From the IMG/VR virus record IMGVR_UViG_3300047459_000072, positions 1 to 45,677 of that record: 45,677 nucleotides of DNA; one strand, given 5' to 3'. Positions 15,683-23,929 of this stretch are shown here, piece by piece (the stretch's first letter is position 1; each line of letters starts with the position of its first letter). Position numbers and translations under genes: made by a program. Origin of the DNA: a virus. Under the pieces are notes generated by a model. The model searched no databases and was not told the DNA's origin. It was given only the letters and a program-made list of their open reading frames with translations.

Positions 15683-16480
15683 ATGAGAGTAACAAAAACT
15701 TACAAACAATCTGAATGGTTAGTAGAAGGCCCCGAAGAAGCAGCCTCTCTTAAAGCAGACCAAGCACGTGAAGTTGAAGATTTAAAACGAAGACACGAAG
15801 ACGAAGTTGAAAATTTAAAACTGAAACACGAAAGAGAGTCGGAAAGACAATCAAAAAAAGACGAAGCAGAAGCTGAAAGAGAATCACAACAAGAAGATAC
15901 TTTACCTGATATCGAAGATTCAAAATATTTACAAGACGCTGTTGACGAAGGTAAGTTAGTTAGTAGTGTAGACAATGTACTTGATATTATTGTTAAAAAA
16001 CTTAAATCTGAAATGGGTAAAAGATATAAGAAAGATGCAAAAGACGGAATAACATTTATTAGTTCTATAGCAAAAATGGTAGGAATTGTAGTATCTGATA
16101 AGAAACAAGGGAAAAACAGATTGTTCTTAAAACAAGGTGATGAATTAGAAGAAGGACTTTGGGACAATATCAGAAAGAAAAGAGCTCGTGGTGAAAAGAT
16201 GAGAAAGAAGGGTGAAAAAGGAGCTCCAACCCAAGACCAAATTCAAAGAGCACAGGAAGACAAAGAAGAACAGGATAAAGACGTAAAAGATAAAGAAGGT
16301 ACTCAACCTAAAAAGTATTACAAAGGTTTAGATAAAAAAACCAAAGAAAAAAGGGACGCACACTTCAAGAAAGGACTAACTGGGCCTGCGCCTGGCGATG
16401 AAGACGAAGATGGCGAACCTACAAAGACTAAAAAATCAGTTCATACTAAAAAGTTTGATAAAATGTTCGGAAAGAACTAA
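15683..16480 (+). CDS. Conserved charged coiled-coil phage protein, 265 aa
   Basis: The N-terminal third is a highly charged coiled coil (repeating E-V-E-D-L-K-R-R and L-K-H-E-R-E-S-E). A short globular middle follows (V-L-D-I-I-V-K-K-L ... I-S-S-I-A-K-M-V-G). The Lys-rich C-terminus has G-L-W-D-N-I-R-K-K-R-A-R-G-E-K-M-R-K and a T-K-K-F-D-K-M-F-G end, a pattern seen in uncharacterised marine T4-like phage proteins. It may be a head-core or packaged protein. The role is unproven. Confidence 0.65.
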   Translation: MRVTKTYKQSEWLVEGPEEAASLKADQAREVEDLKRRHEDEVENLKLKHERESERQSKKDEAEAERESQQEDTLPDIEDSKYLQDAVDEGKLVSSVDNVLDIIVKKLKSEMGKRYKKDAKDGITFISSIAKMVGIVVSDKKQGKNRLFLKQGDELEEGLWDNIRKKRARGEKMRKKGEKGAPTQDQIQRAQEDKEEQDKDVKDKEGTQPKKYYKGLDKKTKEKRDAHFKKGLTGPAPGDEDEDGEPTKTKKSVHTKKFDKMFGKN

Positions 16481-16490
16481 GGATAAATAT

Positions 16491-16532
16491 ATGTGCACAT
16501 GTTGTAAATGTTGTAATTGTACATGTTGTTAG
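16491..16532 (+). CDS. Putative 13-residue cysteine-rich micropeptide
   Basis: The 60-bp gap between two genes contains a tiny ORF encoding MCTCCKCCNCTCC, with eight cysteines in thirteen residues arranged as CxCCxCCxCxCC. An AAGGA site (16479-16483) lies 7 bp before the ATG, which is good ribosome-binding geometry. Such a composition recalls metallothioneins and could bind Zn, Cu or Cd. Against it, the DNA is a low-complexity run of tgt/ttg repeats with two ACATGT palindromes. In addition, the late-promoter-like GATAAATA at 16482-16489 would start transcription after the ATG, so expression would need read-through from upstream. Confidence 0.4.
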   Translation: MCTCCKCCNCTCC

Positions 16533-16541
16533 GGGAAAGAT

Positions 16542-17018
16542 ATGATAGGTAATAAAACAGATAACGGAGTTCATGAAATTGGGACAGACGATATACGTCT
16601 GACTTACCAACATGATACGCCTGGCCAAGACGTAGAGAATTACATAAAGGAACAAGAGAAAGCATTCCACGAAGAGAAAGATAGAACTAAGAAACATTTC
16701 TCACAGGTATTTGGTAATCCTTTACAGGGTTATCCTCACAACGAAGCATTTGAAGTCAAAGAAATCAAAGAAAATCAAGAAGTATTTGAGAACGAAGAAG
16801 GACTTAAAAACAAAGCAGAAAAGTCAGGAATATCTCTAGGTATTCTAAAACAAGTATACAACAGGGGACTTGCCGCTTATAAAACTGGTCACAGACCAGG
16901 CGCTACTGCTCCACAATGGGCAATGGCAAGAGTCAATAGTTTTATTACCAAGGGTAAAGGTACTTGGGGTAAAGCAGACTCAGATTTAGCGGACAAAGTC
17001 AGAGGTTCAAAGAAGTAA
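16542..17018 (+). CDS. DUF5824-like conserved phage protein, 158 aa
   Basis: A GGGGAAAG ribosome-binding site precedes the ATG. The C-terminal 70 residues carry I-L-K-Q-V-Y-N-R-G-L-A-A-Y-K-T-G-H-R-P-G-A-T and Q-W-A-M-A-R-V-N-S-F-I-T-K-G-K-G-T-W. This is a highly recognisable module in phage proteins of unknown function (DUF5824-like). The N-terminal half is acidic and likely flexible. It sits among late, probably structural or packaged proteins. The molecular role is unknown. Confidence 0.75.
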   Translation: MIGNKTDNGVHEIGTDDIRLTYQHDTPGQDVENYIKEQEKAFHEEKDRTKKHFSQVFGNPLQGYPHNEAFEVKEIKENQEVFENEEGLKNKAEKSGISLGILKQVYNRGLAAYKTGHRPGATAPQWAMARVNSFITKGKGTWGKADSDLADKVRGSKK

Positions 17019-17037
17019 CATAATGGAGTAAGTGGTC

Positions 17038-17319
17038 ATGGTCAATGAGGACTGGTTAAGTAAACACGGAACTCATGAACAATACGTCATTAGAACGTAT
17101 GATTCAACAACAGACTGGATAGATACTACCAAAAAAGAAATGGTTTATGCCCTTGCGGGCAATGGGTGGCAAATCCTGTATAAACGTGACGAAGAATATG
17201 GGACAGGTAATAAGTTAGTGCCAGGCACTAAGTTTATGTTACCTGATAATGTGAAATATAAAATTTTAAATAAGGAGAATATAGATTCAAAGTTGGTTCT
17301 CAAGATTGAGTTTATATAA
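17038..17319 (+). CDS. Hypothetical protein, 93 aa
   Basis: The ATG at 17038 is preferred over the GTG at 17032 because it is about 10 bp from a GGAG site. The protein is small and soluble, with Y-V-I-R-T-Y-D and a beta-rich second half (G-W-Q-I-L-Y-K-R, K-L-V-L-K-I-E-F). No family is recognised. A late promoter follows its stop. Confidence 0.55.
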   Translation: MVNEDWLSKHGTHEQYVIRTYDSTTDWIDTTKKEMVYALAGNGWQILYKRDEEYGTGNKLVPGTKFMLPDNVKYKILNKENIDSKLVLKIEFI

Positions 17320-17322
17320 ATA
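17315..17322 (+). promoter_or_regulatory. T4-type late promoter TATAAATA
   Basis: A perfect TATAAATA overlaps the upstream stop codon and predicts +1 near 17328, only 3 nt before the ATG at 17331. The resulting mRNA would be essentially leaderless, with no ribosome-binding site. Confidence 0.6.
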
Positions 17323-17330
17323 AAGGTAGT

Positions 17331-17624
17331 ATGAGTAATATACAAGATTGGAAATCGGAATTAGCCAAAGTTCGTTCTTTCGTTAAGGAAGCAGCTGAAC
17401 CTGTCGTTGAAGAAAAGACACAGGACGATATAATTGCGGAAGAAATTGACGCATTGTTAGAAGGTTTCGAGGAACCAATCATTGAAGACACTCAAGAATC
17501 CGATGTAAACAATAAACTTCTTGAAAAGAACATGTTAGGACGTTTAGCTAAATCATTGGACTTAAACGAAGAGAAAAAATCAATGCTTTTTAATTATTTT
17601 GAAAAGGGAGAGTTAATCCAATGA
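17331..17624 (+). CDS. Hypothetical acidic protein, 97 aa
   Basis: This small acidic protein has an N-terminal amphipathic segment (W-K-S-E-L-A-K-V-R-S-F-V-K-E-A), an acidic linker and a C-terminal helical part (L-G-R-L-A-K-S-L-D-L-N-E-E-K-K). It ends with a 4-bp overlap into the next gene and starts just after a perfect late promoter. The function is not recognised. A scaffold or core role is only a guess from context. Confidence 0.55.
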   Translation: MSNIQDWKSELAKVRSFVKEAAEPVVEEKTQDDIIAEEIDALLEGFEEPIIEDTQESDVNNKLLEKNMLGRLAKSLDLNEEKKSMLFNYFEKGELIQ

Positions 17625-17944
17625 GCATAAACAAATTATCAAATGACTTAGTTGAAGCAACTAAGAAAGTCATGACCGCAGAAGAAGAATACAAAGAATT
17701 CTTCGCAAAGGCACTTAAGAAATTTAAGGTAAATTCACCTGCTGATTTCAAATCAGACGAAGAGAAGAAGAAGTTCTTTGATTATATCGACAAGAATTAT
17801 AAAGGTAAATCCGAAGATATCAGTAAAATGCAAGAGTGGATTGCCGCTGGTGGTGACAGACGTAGAGTAAAAGAAGGTGACTCTAGAAAAACTAAAGTCG
17901 AAGACGTGGTCAGAGGTATGTGGGAAGAGTCTGCTGGAGAGTAA
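17621..17944 (+). CDS. Conserved small phage protein, 107 aa
   Basis: The start overlaps the previous stop (ATGA). The central segment F-K-V-N-S-P-A-D-F-K-S-D-E-E-K-K-K-F-F resembles a module found near the ends of several marine T4-like phage proteins. The rest is helical and charged. The function is unknown. Confidence 0.55.
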   Translation: MSINKLSNDLVEATKKVMTAEEEYKEFFAKALKKFKVNSPADFKSDEEKKKFFDYIDKNYKGKSEDISKMQEWIAAGGDRRRVKEGDSRKTKVEDVVRGMWEESAGE

Positions 17945-17945
17945 C

Positions 17946-19268
17946 ATGCATTTTCAAGGTAATATATTCCAAGAATTAAAAGAAAAGAAAGTCTTAGATA
18001 AAGACGGAAAAGTTGACGCACTCGGCCCATACGGTAAGTCAAAACTTACTGGTATGGAAGTAAATAATTATTTCAAAAAGAACAAAGTCAAAGACGCTAA
18101 AGTCAAGAAAGCAGTAGAAGTTGCTTTAGACCTTAGTGGTGCACATTCAGTTGCAACTAAAGAAATTGCAAAGTTCTATGGTAACGCAATGCTTAAAAAC
18201 AAAGACGTTATGAAAGCACTCAAATTTGCAAACGAATCATTCGTACTAAACCAAGAACTAAATCAAATCCACGAAGCATATCTAATTGAAAAGAATTTAA
18301 TGCCTGCAATACAAAAGATTGTATCAGACAAACAAGCACAGAAAGTCGGTGGAGTTATGTTAGACATGTTCACTGCAAGTGTTATTGTAAAAGCCTATGA
18401 TTCAGTCAACGACTCTAACAAAGCTAAAATGGAAAAAGCAAACATAAACATTTTAGTTAAACTTGCACATAAAGTTATGGGTATGAAAGAAGACCTAGAC
18501 GAAGGTAAGTATGCAAAATACTCAGACTTACTCTTAAAGAAAGCAAGAGAAATGCAAGCAATCGATAAAGCACAAAACAAGTCAAAGGTTGCGAATCCTT
18601 CACTAAATGCTCTTAAAGCAATCAACAAAGAGATTGAAAAAGAGATGAAGAAACTTGGTATCAAAGAAGAAGTTATCTCAGAAAAGATTGTAGGAACTGG
18701 TGAATCAATCAGTAAAATCTTTAAGACTAAAGATAAGAAAGAGATTGACGGTATTGCAAATCTTATGAACATGACAAGTACCAAAGTCCTTCAATCTATG
18801 ATGAAACAGAATCCAAAAGGTTTCAAAAGAATGGCTGCTAAAATGGGTGAACTACCTGCTATGGAACAAGTAGAGGAAGGTGCAGTATCAGCCGCTCAAA
18901 GAGCTGCTATCGCAATATCCAAGAAAGAGAAAGCAGGAAAGCCTGGATATGATAAAGAAGGTAAGTCTCTTAAGAACAAGAAAGAAGAAACTATAGAAGA
19001 AGCTTCTAAAATGGCACCACCTGAACTTATCAAACGTATTGAACAAATGACTGATAGGAATGACCATAATGGTTCATTGATTGCACTCGCAGCTGCAATG
19101 AAAGAAAAGAAAGCAGGAAAAATGTTAGAGTTGTTATCACAAATGCATAAAGCAAATGGTTCAATGAGTTCTGACATGATGGCAATGCGTAAGGGAATCT
19201 ATGATGAACTTATGAAAAAGTCTAAAAAAATGTACAAGAATCACAAAGAAATTAATGGTGCATTCTAA
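17946..19268 (+). CDS. Large Lys/Ala/Met-rich helical phage protein, 440 aa
   Basis: The ATG at 17946 is preferred because it lies 1 bp after the upstream stop; the frame opens earlier, inside the previous gene. The protein is almost wholly helical and rich in Lys, Ala, Met and Glu, with no cysteine in the main body and no membrane segment. Stretches such as A-K-M-G-E-L-P-A-M-E-Q-V-E-E-G and G-S-L-I-A-L-A-A-A-M-K-E-K suggest a packed helical bundle. Position in the late block suggests a virion or core component. A TAATG overlap couples it to the next gene. Confidence 0.6.
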   Translation: MHFQGNIFQELKEKKVLDKDGKVDALGPYGKSKLTGMEVNNYFKKNKVKDAKVKKAVEVALDLSGAHSVATKEIAKFYGNAMLKNKDVMKALKFANESFVLNQELNQIHEAYLIEKNLMPAIQKIVSDKQAQKVGGVMLDMFTASVIVKAYDSVNDSNKAKMEKANINILVKLAHKVMGMKEDLDEGKYAKYSDLLLKKAREMQAIDKAQNKSKVANPSLNALKAINKEIEKEMKKLGIKEEVISEKIVGTGESISKIFKTKDKKEIDGIANLMNMTSTKVLQSMMKQNPKGFKRMAAKMGELPAMEQVEEGAVSAAQRAAIAISKKEKAGKPGYDKEGKSLKNKKEETIEEASKMAPPELIKRIEQMTDRNDHNGSLIALAAAMKEKKAGKMLELLSQMHKANGSMSSDMMAMRKGIYDELMKKSKKMYKNHKEINGAF

Positions 19269-19825
19269 TGTCAGATAAGAACGTAAGCTTAGACGCAAGG
19301 TATAAGTCTTTTAAAGAGAGAATCAAAAAACTTGGTTACATAAAAGACAATGCTAAAAAGGTAAACAAAGTAATCGAAAAGGTCGGTGACTTTGGTATGA
19401 TGTCTGACGCAGGGAACAAGAAAGTTGCTCGTGCAGTTGCACAGAGTAAAAACGAAAAGGATTTACGAGCAAGACTAGAGAAACTCAGCAAAATGGCTGG
19501 TGGAAAATATGTCGAAGCAAGTGAAGATGAAGTTATCATGAGAGCGGTCAACGCCTTAGACTATGGTGCAAAGGGTACACAGAAACACGCAGATGCGAAT
19601 GTTATGGTACAACTTGCGTCTATAGACGATACAGGTAAAGATACAGACGTGAGAACAGATGACATGAAAAAGACGAAAGTCAAGGCAGGTGATGCAAGTA
19701 AAGTATATAATGCTTTAATGAGTATCAAAGCGCCACTCAGGTCTAAATACTTAAACATGATGCAGAAGGACTCGAAAGGGTTCAAGAAAGCATTTGACGC
19801 TGTCTTAAAGGTAGCGAATAAATAA
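19268..19825 (+). CDS. Hypothetical basic protein, 185 aa
   Basis: The ATG overlaps the previous TAA. The protein is Lys/Ala/Asp-rich and helical, similar in composition to the protein before it, and ends in F-K-K-A-F-D-A-V-L-K-V-A-N-K. It may belong to the same structural set. No family is recognised. Confidence 0.55.
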   Translation: MSDKNVSLDARYKSFKERIKKLGYIKDNAKKVNKVIEKVGDFGMMSDAGNKKVARAVAQSKNEKDLRARLEKLSKMAGGKYVEASEDEVIMRAVNALDYGAKGTQKHADANVMVQLASIDDTGKDTDVRTDDMKKTKVKAGDASKVYNALMSIKAPLRSKYLNMMQKDSKGFKKAFDAVLKVANK

Positions 19826-19841
19826 ACGAGAGGAAATAAAA

Positions 19842-20393
19842 ATGGCACTATGGGGAGTATCAGATAGCGATGAAAGTAAACCAAAGTATCTTTCAGACGC
19901 CGATAAGAAAAACACTATTGCTAAGCCAGAAGGTTGGGTTCTTAAAAAAACTGTAGGTTCTAGAAATCTAGAAGAGATTTTGGTTGCTACTGGTGCAGAC
20001 CTTGCCGTTGGTATTGGGCAGGCAGACATTACAGAAATTGATTTTGTTACAACAGCATTTGATAAATCAGATGGTGGAACATTATCAGTTAAAGTATTCT
20101 TCAACGAGAATGTGACTGTAAGTGGAACACCACAACTAACTGTTGTTAATGACAACAATGCAAACCATACATTATCGTATGCTAGTGGTTCAACCACTAA
20201 CGAACTTGTATTCAGTCTTGCAATTGGAGCCGCAAACGCAGCTACAGACGCAGGTGACGTACTAAGTATTGGTGCAAACGCAATGTCGTTAAATAGTGGA
20301 ACTATTGTTGACACAGCAGGTGGTGGTAACGCAACTATCACTAATGTTGCAGGAATAGGAACAGCTGCTGGAACAATAACTGTTACAGCTTAA
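19842..20393 (+). CDS. Virion-type protein with SwmB-like beta domain
   Basis: A GAGAGGAAA ribosome-binding site sets the start. The N-terminus (M-A-L-W-G-V-S-D ... S-K-P-K-Y-L) resembles the leading segment of virion proteins in marine T4-like phages. Residues about 63-183 form a beta-rich, Gly/Thr/Asn-rich domain with V-K-V-F-F-N-E-N-V-T-V-S-G-T-P-Q-L and D-V-L-S-I-G-A-N-A, typical of SwmB/bacterial adhesion-type Ig-like repeats. It may decorate the virion surface or bind the host. Its base composition is richer in GCA/GGT codons than nearby genes, as is common for such domains. Confidence 0.65.
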   Translation: MALWGVSDSDESKPKYLSDADKKNTIAKPEGWVLKKTVGSRNLEEILVATGADLAVGIGQADITEIDFVTTAFDKSDGGTLSVKVFFNENVTVSGTPQLTVVNDNNANHTLSYASGSTTNELVFSLAIGAANAATDAGDVLSIGANAMSLNSGTIVDTAGGGNATITNVAGIGTAAGTITVTA

Positions 20394-20411
20394 CAATAAA
20401 GGGAATATATT

Positions 20412-21302
20412 ATGGCAAATTTTGATAAGTCGGGAGACGCAGAACTAGGAAACTGTGACGTATCCACACTAACTAGTGAAATGGATAAAACCACTATGAT
20501 TAGTGATGCGGAATATGACGCTCTGTGGGAAGCAAATAAGAATAGGTTTTATAAACACCAAGCGTGGCCTAATCTTTTTGGAGATGCGGAAAAGAATCCG
20601 TATGTTTGCACAGACGAAGCAGACGCTAAAGTAAAACTGAAACAGTATTTAACGGATTTCAGAACTGGATATCTTAAGGATTTAGTAGATTGTTACTTCC
20701 TTAGAGTATATGAAGGTTCTGATATTCGTGCTTTACTGTTGTTGATTGCATGTAAATTTAAAGAAGATACGAATCCGAAAACTTATGAAGATTCGGACGC
20801 ATACTTGATTAGAGAAGACGCTGACTTAAAGAAACTTTGGGAAGCTAATGGTCAATCAGGAGACTACAGAAACGATTGTATCATTACTGATTTATCTTTG
20901 AATTTACCTTTATCAGACGGTACAACGTCAAGCTCATGGTATTATTCTTGGTATGTACAAAACACTACCTTTGAAAAAATACACAGAACAATTGGTTTAG
21001 ACGGGTACAAAAAAATATTGAATCAATTTAGTGGAACCATTCAAAAGAACTGGATAAAATCAGTCTTTGACATGATGAAACAGTATGGTGACGAGGGTAC
21101 TATACCAAGAGGTTCAATGGCAGGTCAAACTGTAGAAGCAGCTCCAGTATTTGGATATGTTGACGATAACACAACACCTGCATTTACAACAGGAATCCGA
21201 CAAAATGACCCTCATTATGCGGCTTTACCCGATGACATTAAACCATGTGGTTGGCCAATAAGTTCAATAAAACTTGGTGGAAAGTATCCACCTTATGATT
21301 AA
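20412..21302 (+). CDS. Hypothetical protein, 296 aa, possible virion protein
   Basis: The start follows an AAAGGGA site. The protein is soluble, rich in Trp, Tyr and Asp, with no membrane segment. The D-L-K-K-L-W-E-A-N-G-Q-S-G-D-Y-R-N-D segment resembles N-D-W-K-I-N-G-G-S-G-D-F-R-D-K in the protein encoded at 21591, so the two may be distant paralogues. It lies between two likely virion proteins. No family is recognised. Confidence 0.6.
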   Translation: MANFDKSGDAELGNCDVSTLTSEMDKTTMISDAEYDALWEANKNRFYKHQAWPNLFGDAEKNPYVCTDEADAKVKLKQYLTDFRTGYLKDLVDCYFLRVYEGSDIRALLLLIACKFKEDTNPKTYEDSDAYLIREDADLKKLWEANGQSGDYRNDCIITDLSLNLPLSDGTTSSSWYYSWYVQNTTFEKIHRTIGLDGYKKILNQFSGTIQKNWIKSVFDMMKQYGDEGTIPRGSMAGQTVEAAPVFGYVDDNTTPAFTTGIRQNDPHYAALPDDIKPCGWPISSIKLGGKYPPYD

Positions 21303-21312
21303 GAGGTAATCA

Positions 21313-21576
21313 ATGAAAATTAAAGTATTAGGTTCAGAAGCTGCTTGCGGTACATCTACTACTAATGGTTCTAACTTTGGCAGTTCAACTGTAGTTAGAC
21401 TATGCAATAGTGGTGCTACAGACAGACTCGTATCAATAGAAACATCTGCAAATGCACTTATCGGTACATTCACTCTAAAAGCAAATGGAGTTGAGTTTGT
21501 ACAGAAAGACCCGTCAGATGAAATCTTTGCCGCCCACGCTTCAGTTTTAGGTGTTGGTGTTGCAATAACTACATAA
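21313..21576 (+). CDS. Small beta-rich virion-type protein, 87 aa
   Basis: An AAGAGG site precedes the ATG. The product is a compact Ser/Thr/Val-rich beta protein (S-S-T-V-V-R-L-C-N-S-G-A-T, G-T-F-T-L-K-A-N-G-V-E-F) of a type often seen as small conserved proteins in marine myoviruses. The exact role is unknown, but a virion component is plausible from composition and neighbours. Confidence 0.6.
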   Translation: MKIKVLGSEAACGTSTTNGSNFGSSTVVRLCNSGATDRLVSIETSANALIGTFTLKANGVEFVQKDPSDEIFAAHASVLGVGVAITT

Positions 21577-21590
21577 GGTAAACATATATT

Positions 21591-22490
21591 ATGGCGTATC
21601 AAGTTACGATGGACAGAACCCTGTCCGAAAGTGAAATAGACAGACTGGTTCAGTCTGAATTAAGTCGTAGAAAATACAATACTCGTTTCACAGAAGAATC
21701 AAACGAAGAATTTGTAACCGAATGGAAAGCTTCATTAAAAAAAGTTCAAGATAATTTTCCTAGTGGTAGATTTAGAAACATTCGTTGGCAAGACCAATCA
21801 ACAGGTGACGCCTCTGTAGGTAACGCAAAAATAAATCCCGATGACCCATTAGGCCTTGAAGCACACCCTACAGAAAATACTTGCCCTATAATCTTTACTA
21901 GTTTCTGTCACCCCTGCAATTCAACAATAAACGAAGGAGACGGTGCATTGGTATCTCCAAAATACTGGTGGGGTTGTTCAGAATCAATAACGGAACAGTT
22001 AGAAAACGACTGGAAAATTAACGGTGGAAGCGGAGACTTTAGAGACAAACTAGGTCTTACAAATCATGCAATGTGGAATGATAATCCAGCTACTGGTGAA
22101 ACAAGTGCAGATATATTAAACCGTTGGAAATTATTACCGCATGAAAAAGGATTTGCCTCAGACCCTACTAAGATATCTATGGTTCCTTTAATCCAATTCT
22201 TTAAATCAATTGGTGTATCTCACCATGGACATTTCATTGTAGGTCAGAAACCTAAAGAAGTTACTGAAATGTTAGAAGTAGGTACAGAAAATAAAAAGGG
22301 TATAAAAACAATCAATGGAAAAGACAGAAGGGAAGCACCAAGTGATTTCCCTTGGCCATGGCAATATGGCATGTCAGACGTAACTGGTAATGAAAATATA
22401 TTCGTTCTGTCAGGCTATTTAAATTGTGAAGACGCTATTGTCAATGGGCTTGAAATAATTCAGGATTATGGTTGGCCAGGCACAAAATAA
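21591..22490 (+). CDS. Hypothetical protein, 299 aa, possible virion protein
   Basis: This Trp- and Cys-containing soluble protein has an N-terminal helical part (L-S-E-S-E-I-D-R-L-V-Q-S-E-L-S-R-R-K) and a larger domain with C-H-P-C-N-S-T and G-S-G-D-F-R-D-K. The latter resembles a segment of the 20412 gene product. It ends with D-Y-G-W-P-G-T-K. No family is recognised. A late promoter lies directly after its stop. Confidence 0.6.
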   Translation: MAYQVTMDRTLSESEIDRLVQSELSRRKYNTRFTEESNEEFVTEWKASLKKVQDNFPSGRFRNIRWQDQSTGDASVGNAKINPDDPLGLEAHPTENTCPIIFTSFCHPCNSTINEGDGALVSPKYWWGCSESITEQLENDWKINGGSGDFRDKLGLTNHAMWNDNPATGETSADILNRWKLLPHEKGFASDPTKISMVPLIQFFKSIGVSHHGHFIVGQKPKEVTEMLEVGTENKKGIKTINGKDRREAPSDFPWPWQYGMSDVTGNENIFVLSGYLNCEDAIVNGLEIIQDYGWPGTK

Positions 22491-22491
22491 G

Positions 22492-22499
22492 GATAAATA
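22492..22499 (+). promoter_or_regulatory. T4-type late promoter GATAAATA abutting ATG
   Basis: GATAAATA begins 1 bp after the preceding stop codon and ends at 22499. The ATG is at 22505, so predicted +1 is exactly the A of the start codon. No ribosome-binding site lies at a usable distance. Confidence 0.55.
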
Positions 22500-22504
22500 C
22501 ACAT

Positions 22505-22903
22505 ATGAAAACTTTTAAAACATATCTAGTAGAAGACCTTGACCATTCATACGAAGGAATGGGTGGGGAACACAACATAGATGACGCAGAAATTAAAACA
22601 AGACTCAATGCAATTTTAGGTCACACTGCTTCTATGGAATACATAAATCCAAAAGCTGCTGTTGCACAAATGGAAGCAAAACTTGCTTTACTTGGATTGT
22701 CACATGACGGAAATATAAACGACATGGACATGAACGAAAGTGGAGAGTTTGAAATCTCTTTCAAACGTTACGGAGATATCATGGGTAAATCAGTAGATAC
22801 TCCTCATGACGAAATTGAAGAAGAATCTATGAACTATACTATGAAAATCAGAACTGAGAAATTAGAATCAGGTTCATTTAAAGTATACGGTTCATTAGTC
22901 TAA
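22505..22903 (+). CDS. Conserved small phage protein, 132 aa
   Basis: The ATG at 22505 is chosen over an upstream in-frame ATG that lies inside the previous gene, because it directly follows a late promoter. The N-terminus M-K-T-F-K-T-Y-L-V-E-D resembles the start of several marine T4-like phage proteins. The C-terminus is a small beta segment (Y-T-M-K-I-R-T-E-K-L-E-S-G-S-F-K-V-Y). The function is unknown. Confidence 0.6.
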   Translation: MKTFKTYLVEDLDHSYEGMGGEHNIDDAEIKTRLNAILGHTASMEYINPKAAVAQMEAKLALLGLSHDGNINDMDMNESGEFEISFKRYGDIMGKSVDTPHDEIEEESMNYTMKIRTEKLESGSFKVYGSLV

Positions 22904-22949
22904 TCTTCTTCCTTACACTATATACTAGTGTAAACAAAAATATATTATT

Positions 22950-23321
22950 ATGAGTCTATTTGACAAACTTACAGCTAAGAACTTCGCCGCCTACGCAATA
23001 AAACACTATGATGACCCTCAGTGTGAGGACATGGAAGATTTTTATGAAGACTTACGTAGGTTCCGATACCTTAAAAGACTTCTCTTTAGATACTATCAAC
23101 ACGGAGAACTTAGAGAACGTCTCATGCTTAATCACCTCATTTGTATTTTCAATGTCTTTGGATATGAAGCGTCAATGAGAATGTTAAAGTTTAAAATCAA
23201 AGACCAAGGTTATTGGTCGTCAATCAAAACAATGCTTATATATCTTGGATACGTTGAAGAGGGATTTGAAGTAGAGGTTCCAATAGACGAAACTCTTGCA
23301 ATGACCCTTCGAGAGGTATAA
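22950..23321 (+). CDS. Conserved phage protein (DUF7207-like), 123 aa
   Basis: The helical protein starts M-S-L-F-D-K-L-T-A-K-N-F and contains D-F-Y-E-D-L-R-R-F-R-Y-L-K-R-L-L, L-I-C-I-F-N-V-F-G-Y-E-A and Y-W-S-S-I-K-T-M-L-I-Y-L. This pattern is common to a well-conserved small protein of T4-like marine phages. A weak promoter-like sequence (TTACAC ... TGTAAAC) lies upstream. The function is unknown. Its stop codon lies inside the next late promoter. Confidence 0.65.
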   Translation: MSLFDKLTAKNFAAYAIKHYDDPQCEDMEDFYEDLRRFRYLKRLLFRYYQHGELRERLMLNHLICIFNVFGYEASMRMLKFKIKDQGYWSSIKTMLIYLGYVEEGFEVEVPIDETLAMTLREV

Positions 23322-23324
23322 ATA
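23317..23324 (+). promoter_or_regulatory. T4-type late promoter TATAAATA abutting ATG
   Basis: A perfect TATAAATA contains the TAA stop of the upstream gene. It ends at 23324 and the next ATG is at 23330, so the expected +1 is exactly the start codon. The nearest purine-rich stretch (GAGAGG, 23311-23316) is upstream of the predicted start and would not be in the transcript. Confidence 0.6.
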
Positions 23325-23329
23325 GATAT

Positions 23330-23929
23330 ATGGCCACCCGAATAATAGACACGCTAATTGTATTCCGTATACTTAAGATGTTAACAACACCTTTCGTGAA
23401 AACGCAAGCATACAAGTTCGGTTTCATTGATAAGAACGGTAAAAGAATCACGCATAAACCCGACCCAAAGAATCCTGCAGTAAAACTAGAAAACAAACCT
23501 ACTACGTCTGATGAGAAAGCGTCACTTACACCATTACATAGATTGGTATTCAATCTAAAAAAACTTATAGAAAAAATACCATTTGGTAAATCAGCATTTG
23601 CCTCATACGCAGTAGCACTCGCATTACTCAAAGAAGAAACAAGATTAACAGAAGACCAAGCAGACGAGTTATGTGAAAAGTTTTACAGACACTTAAAGGA
23701 GAAAAATTTAGTCACGTCTGAGACACTACAAGAAACTATAAATCTTGCAGACTTACGTGTGGGAGTCACATACAATCTTAGACTTGCCATCTATCAAAAT
23801 GATAATAGATATAGACCAAAATCACCTATAAAGATTGTAGCAGAACATAGTATAGTGTATGGTGTTCCTGTTTACATAGGATTTCTAGAAGAACACAGAG
23901 TATTGGTAACAGCAGATGATGTTTATTGA
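23330..23929 (+). CDS. Conserved T4-like phage protein, 199 aa
   Basis: The protein begins with a basic N-terminus and a T-L-I-V-F-R-I-L-K-M-L-T-T-P-F segment. It then has L-H-R-L-V-F-N-L-K-K-L-I-E-K-I-P and F-A-S-Y-A-V-A-L-A-L-L-K-E-E, as in an uncharacterised conserved protein near structural genes of marine T4-like phages. It is probably late, given the promoter that abuts its ATG. The next gene starts inside its last codons. No enzymatic motif is seen. Confidence 0.65.
   Translation: MATRIIDTLIVFRILKMLTTPFVKTQAYKFGFIDKNGKRITHKPDPKNPAVKLENKPTTSDEKASLTPLHRLVFNLKKLIEKIPFGKSAFASYAVALALLKEETRLTEDQADELCEKFYRHLKEKNLVTSETLQETINLADLRVGVTYNLRLAIYQNDNRYRPKSPIKIVAEHSIVYGVPVYIGFLEEHRVLVTADDVY

Noticed and set aside
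17877-17945. Upstream extension of the 440-aa protein
   Set aside because: The extra 23 residues overlap the previous gene completely and would need an internal start there; the ATG at 17946 lies 1 bp after that gene's stop.
19805-20341. Reverse-strand open frame of 178 codons
   Set aside because: It is the mirror of the Gly/Thr/Ala-rich SwmB-like gene; open antisense frames are common opposite such codon use.
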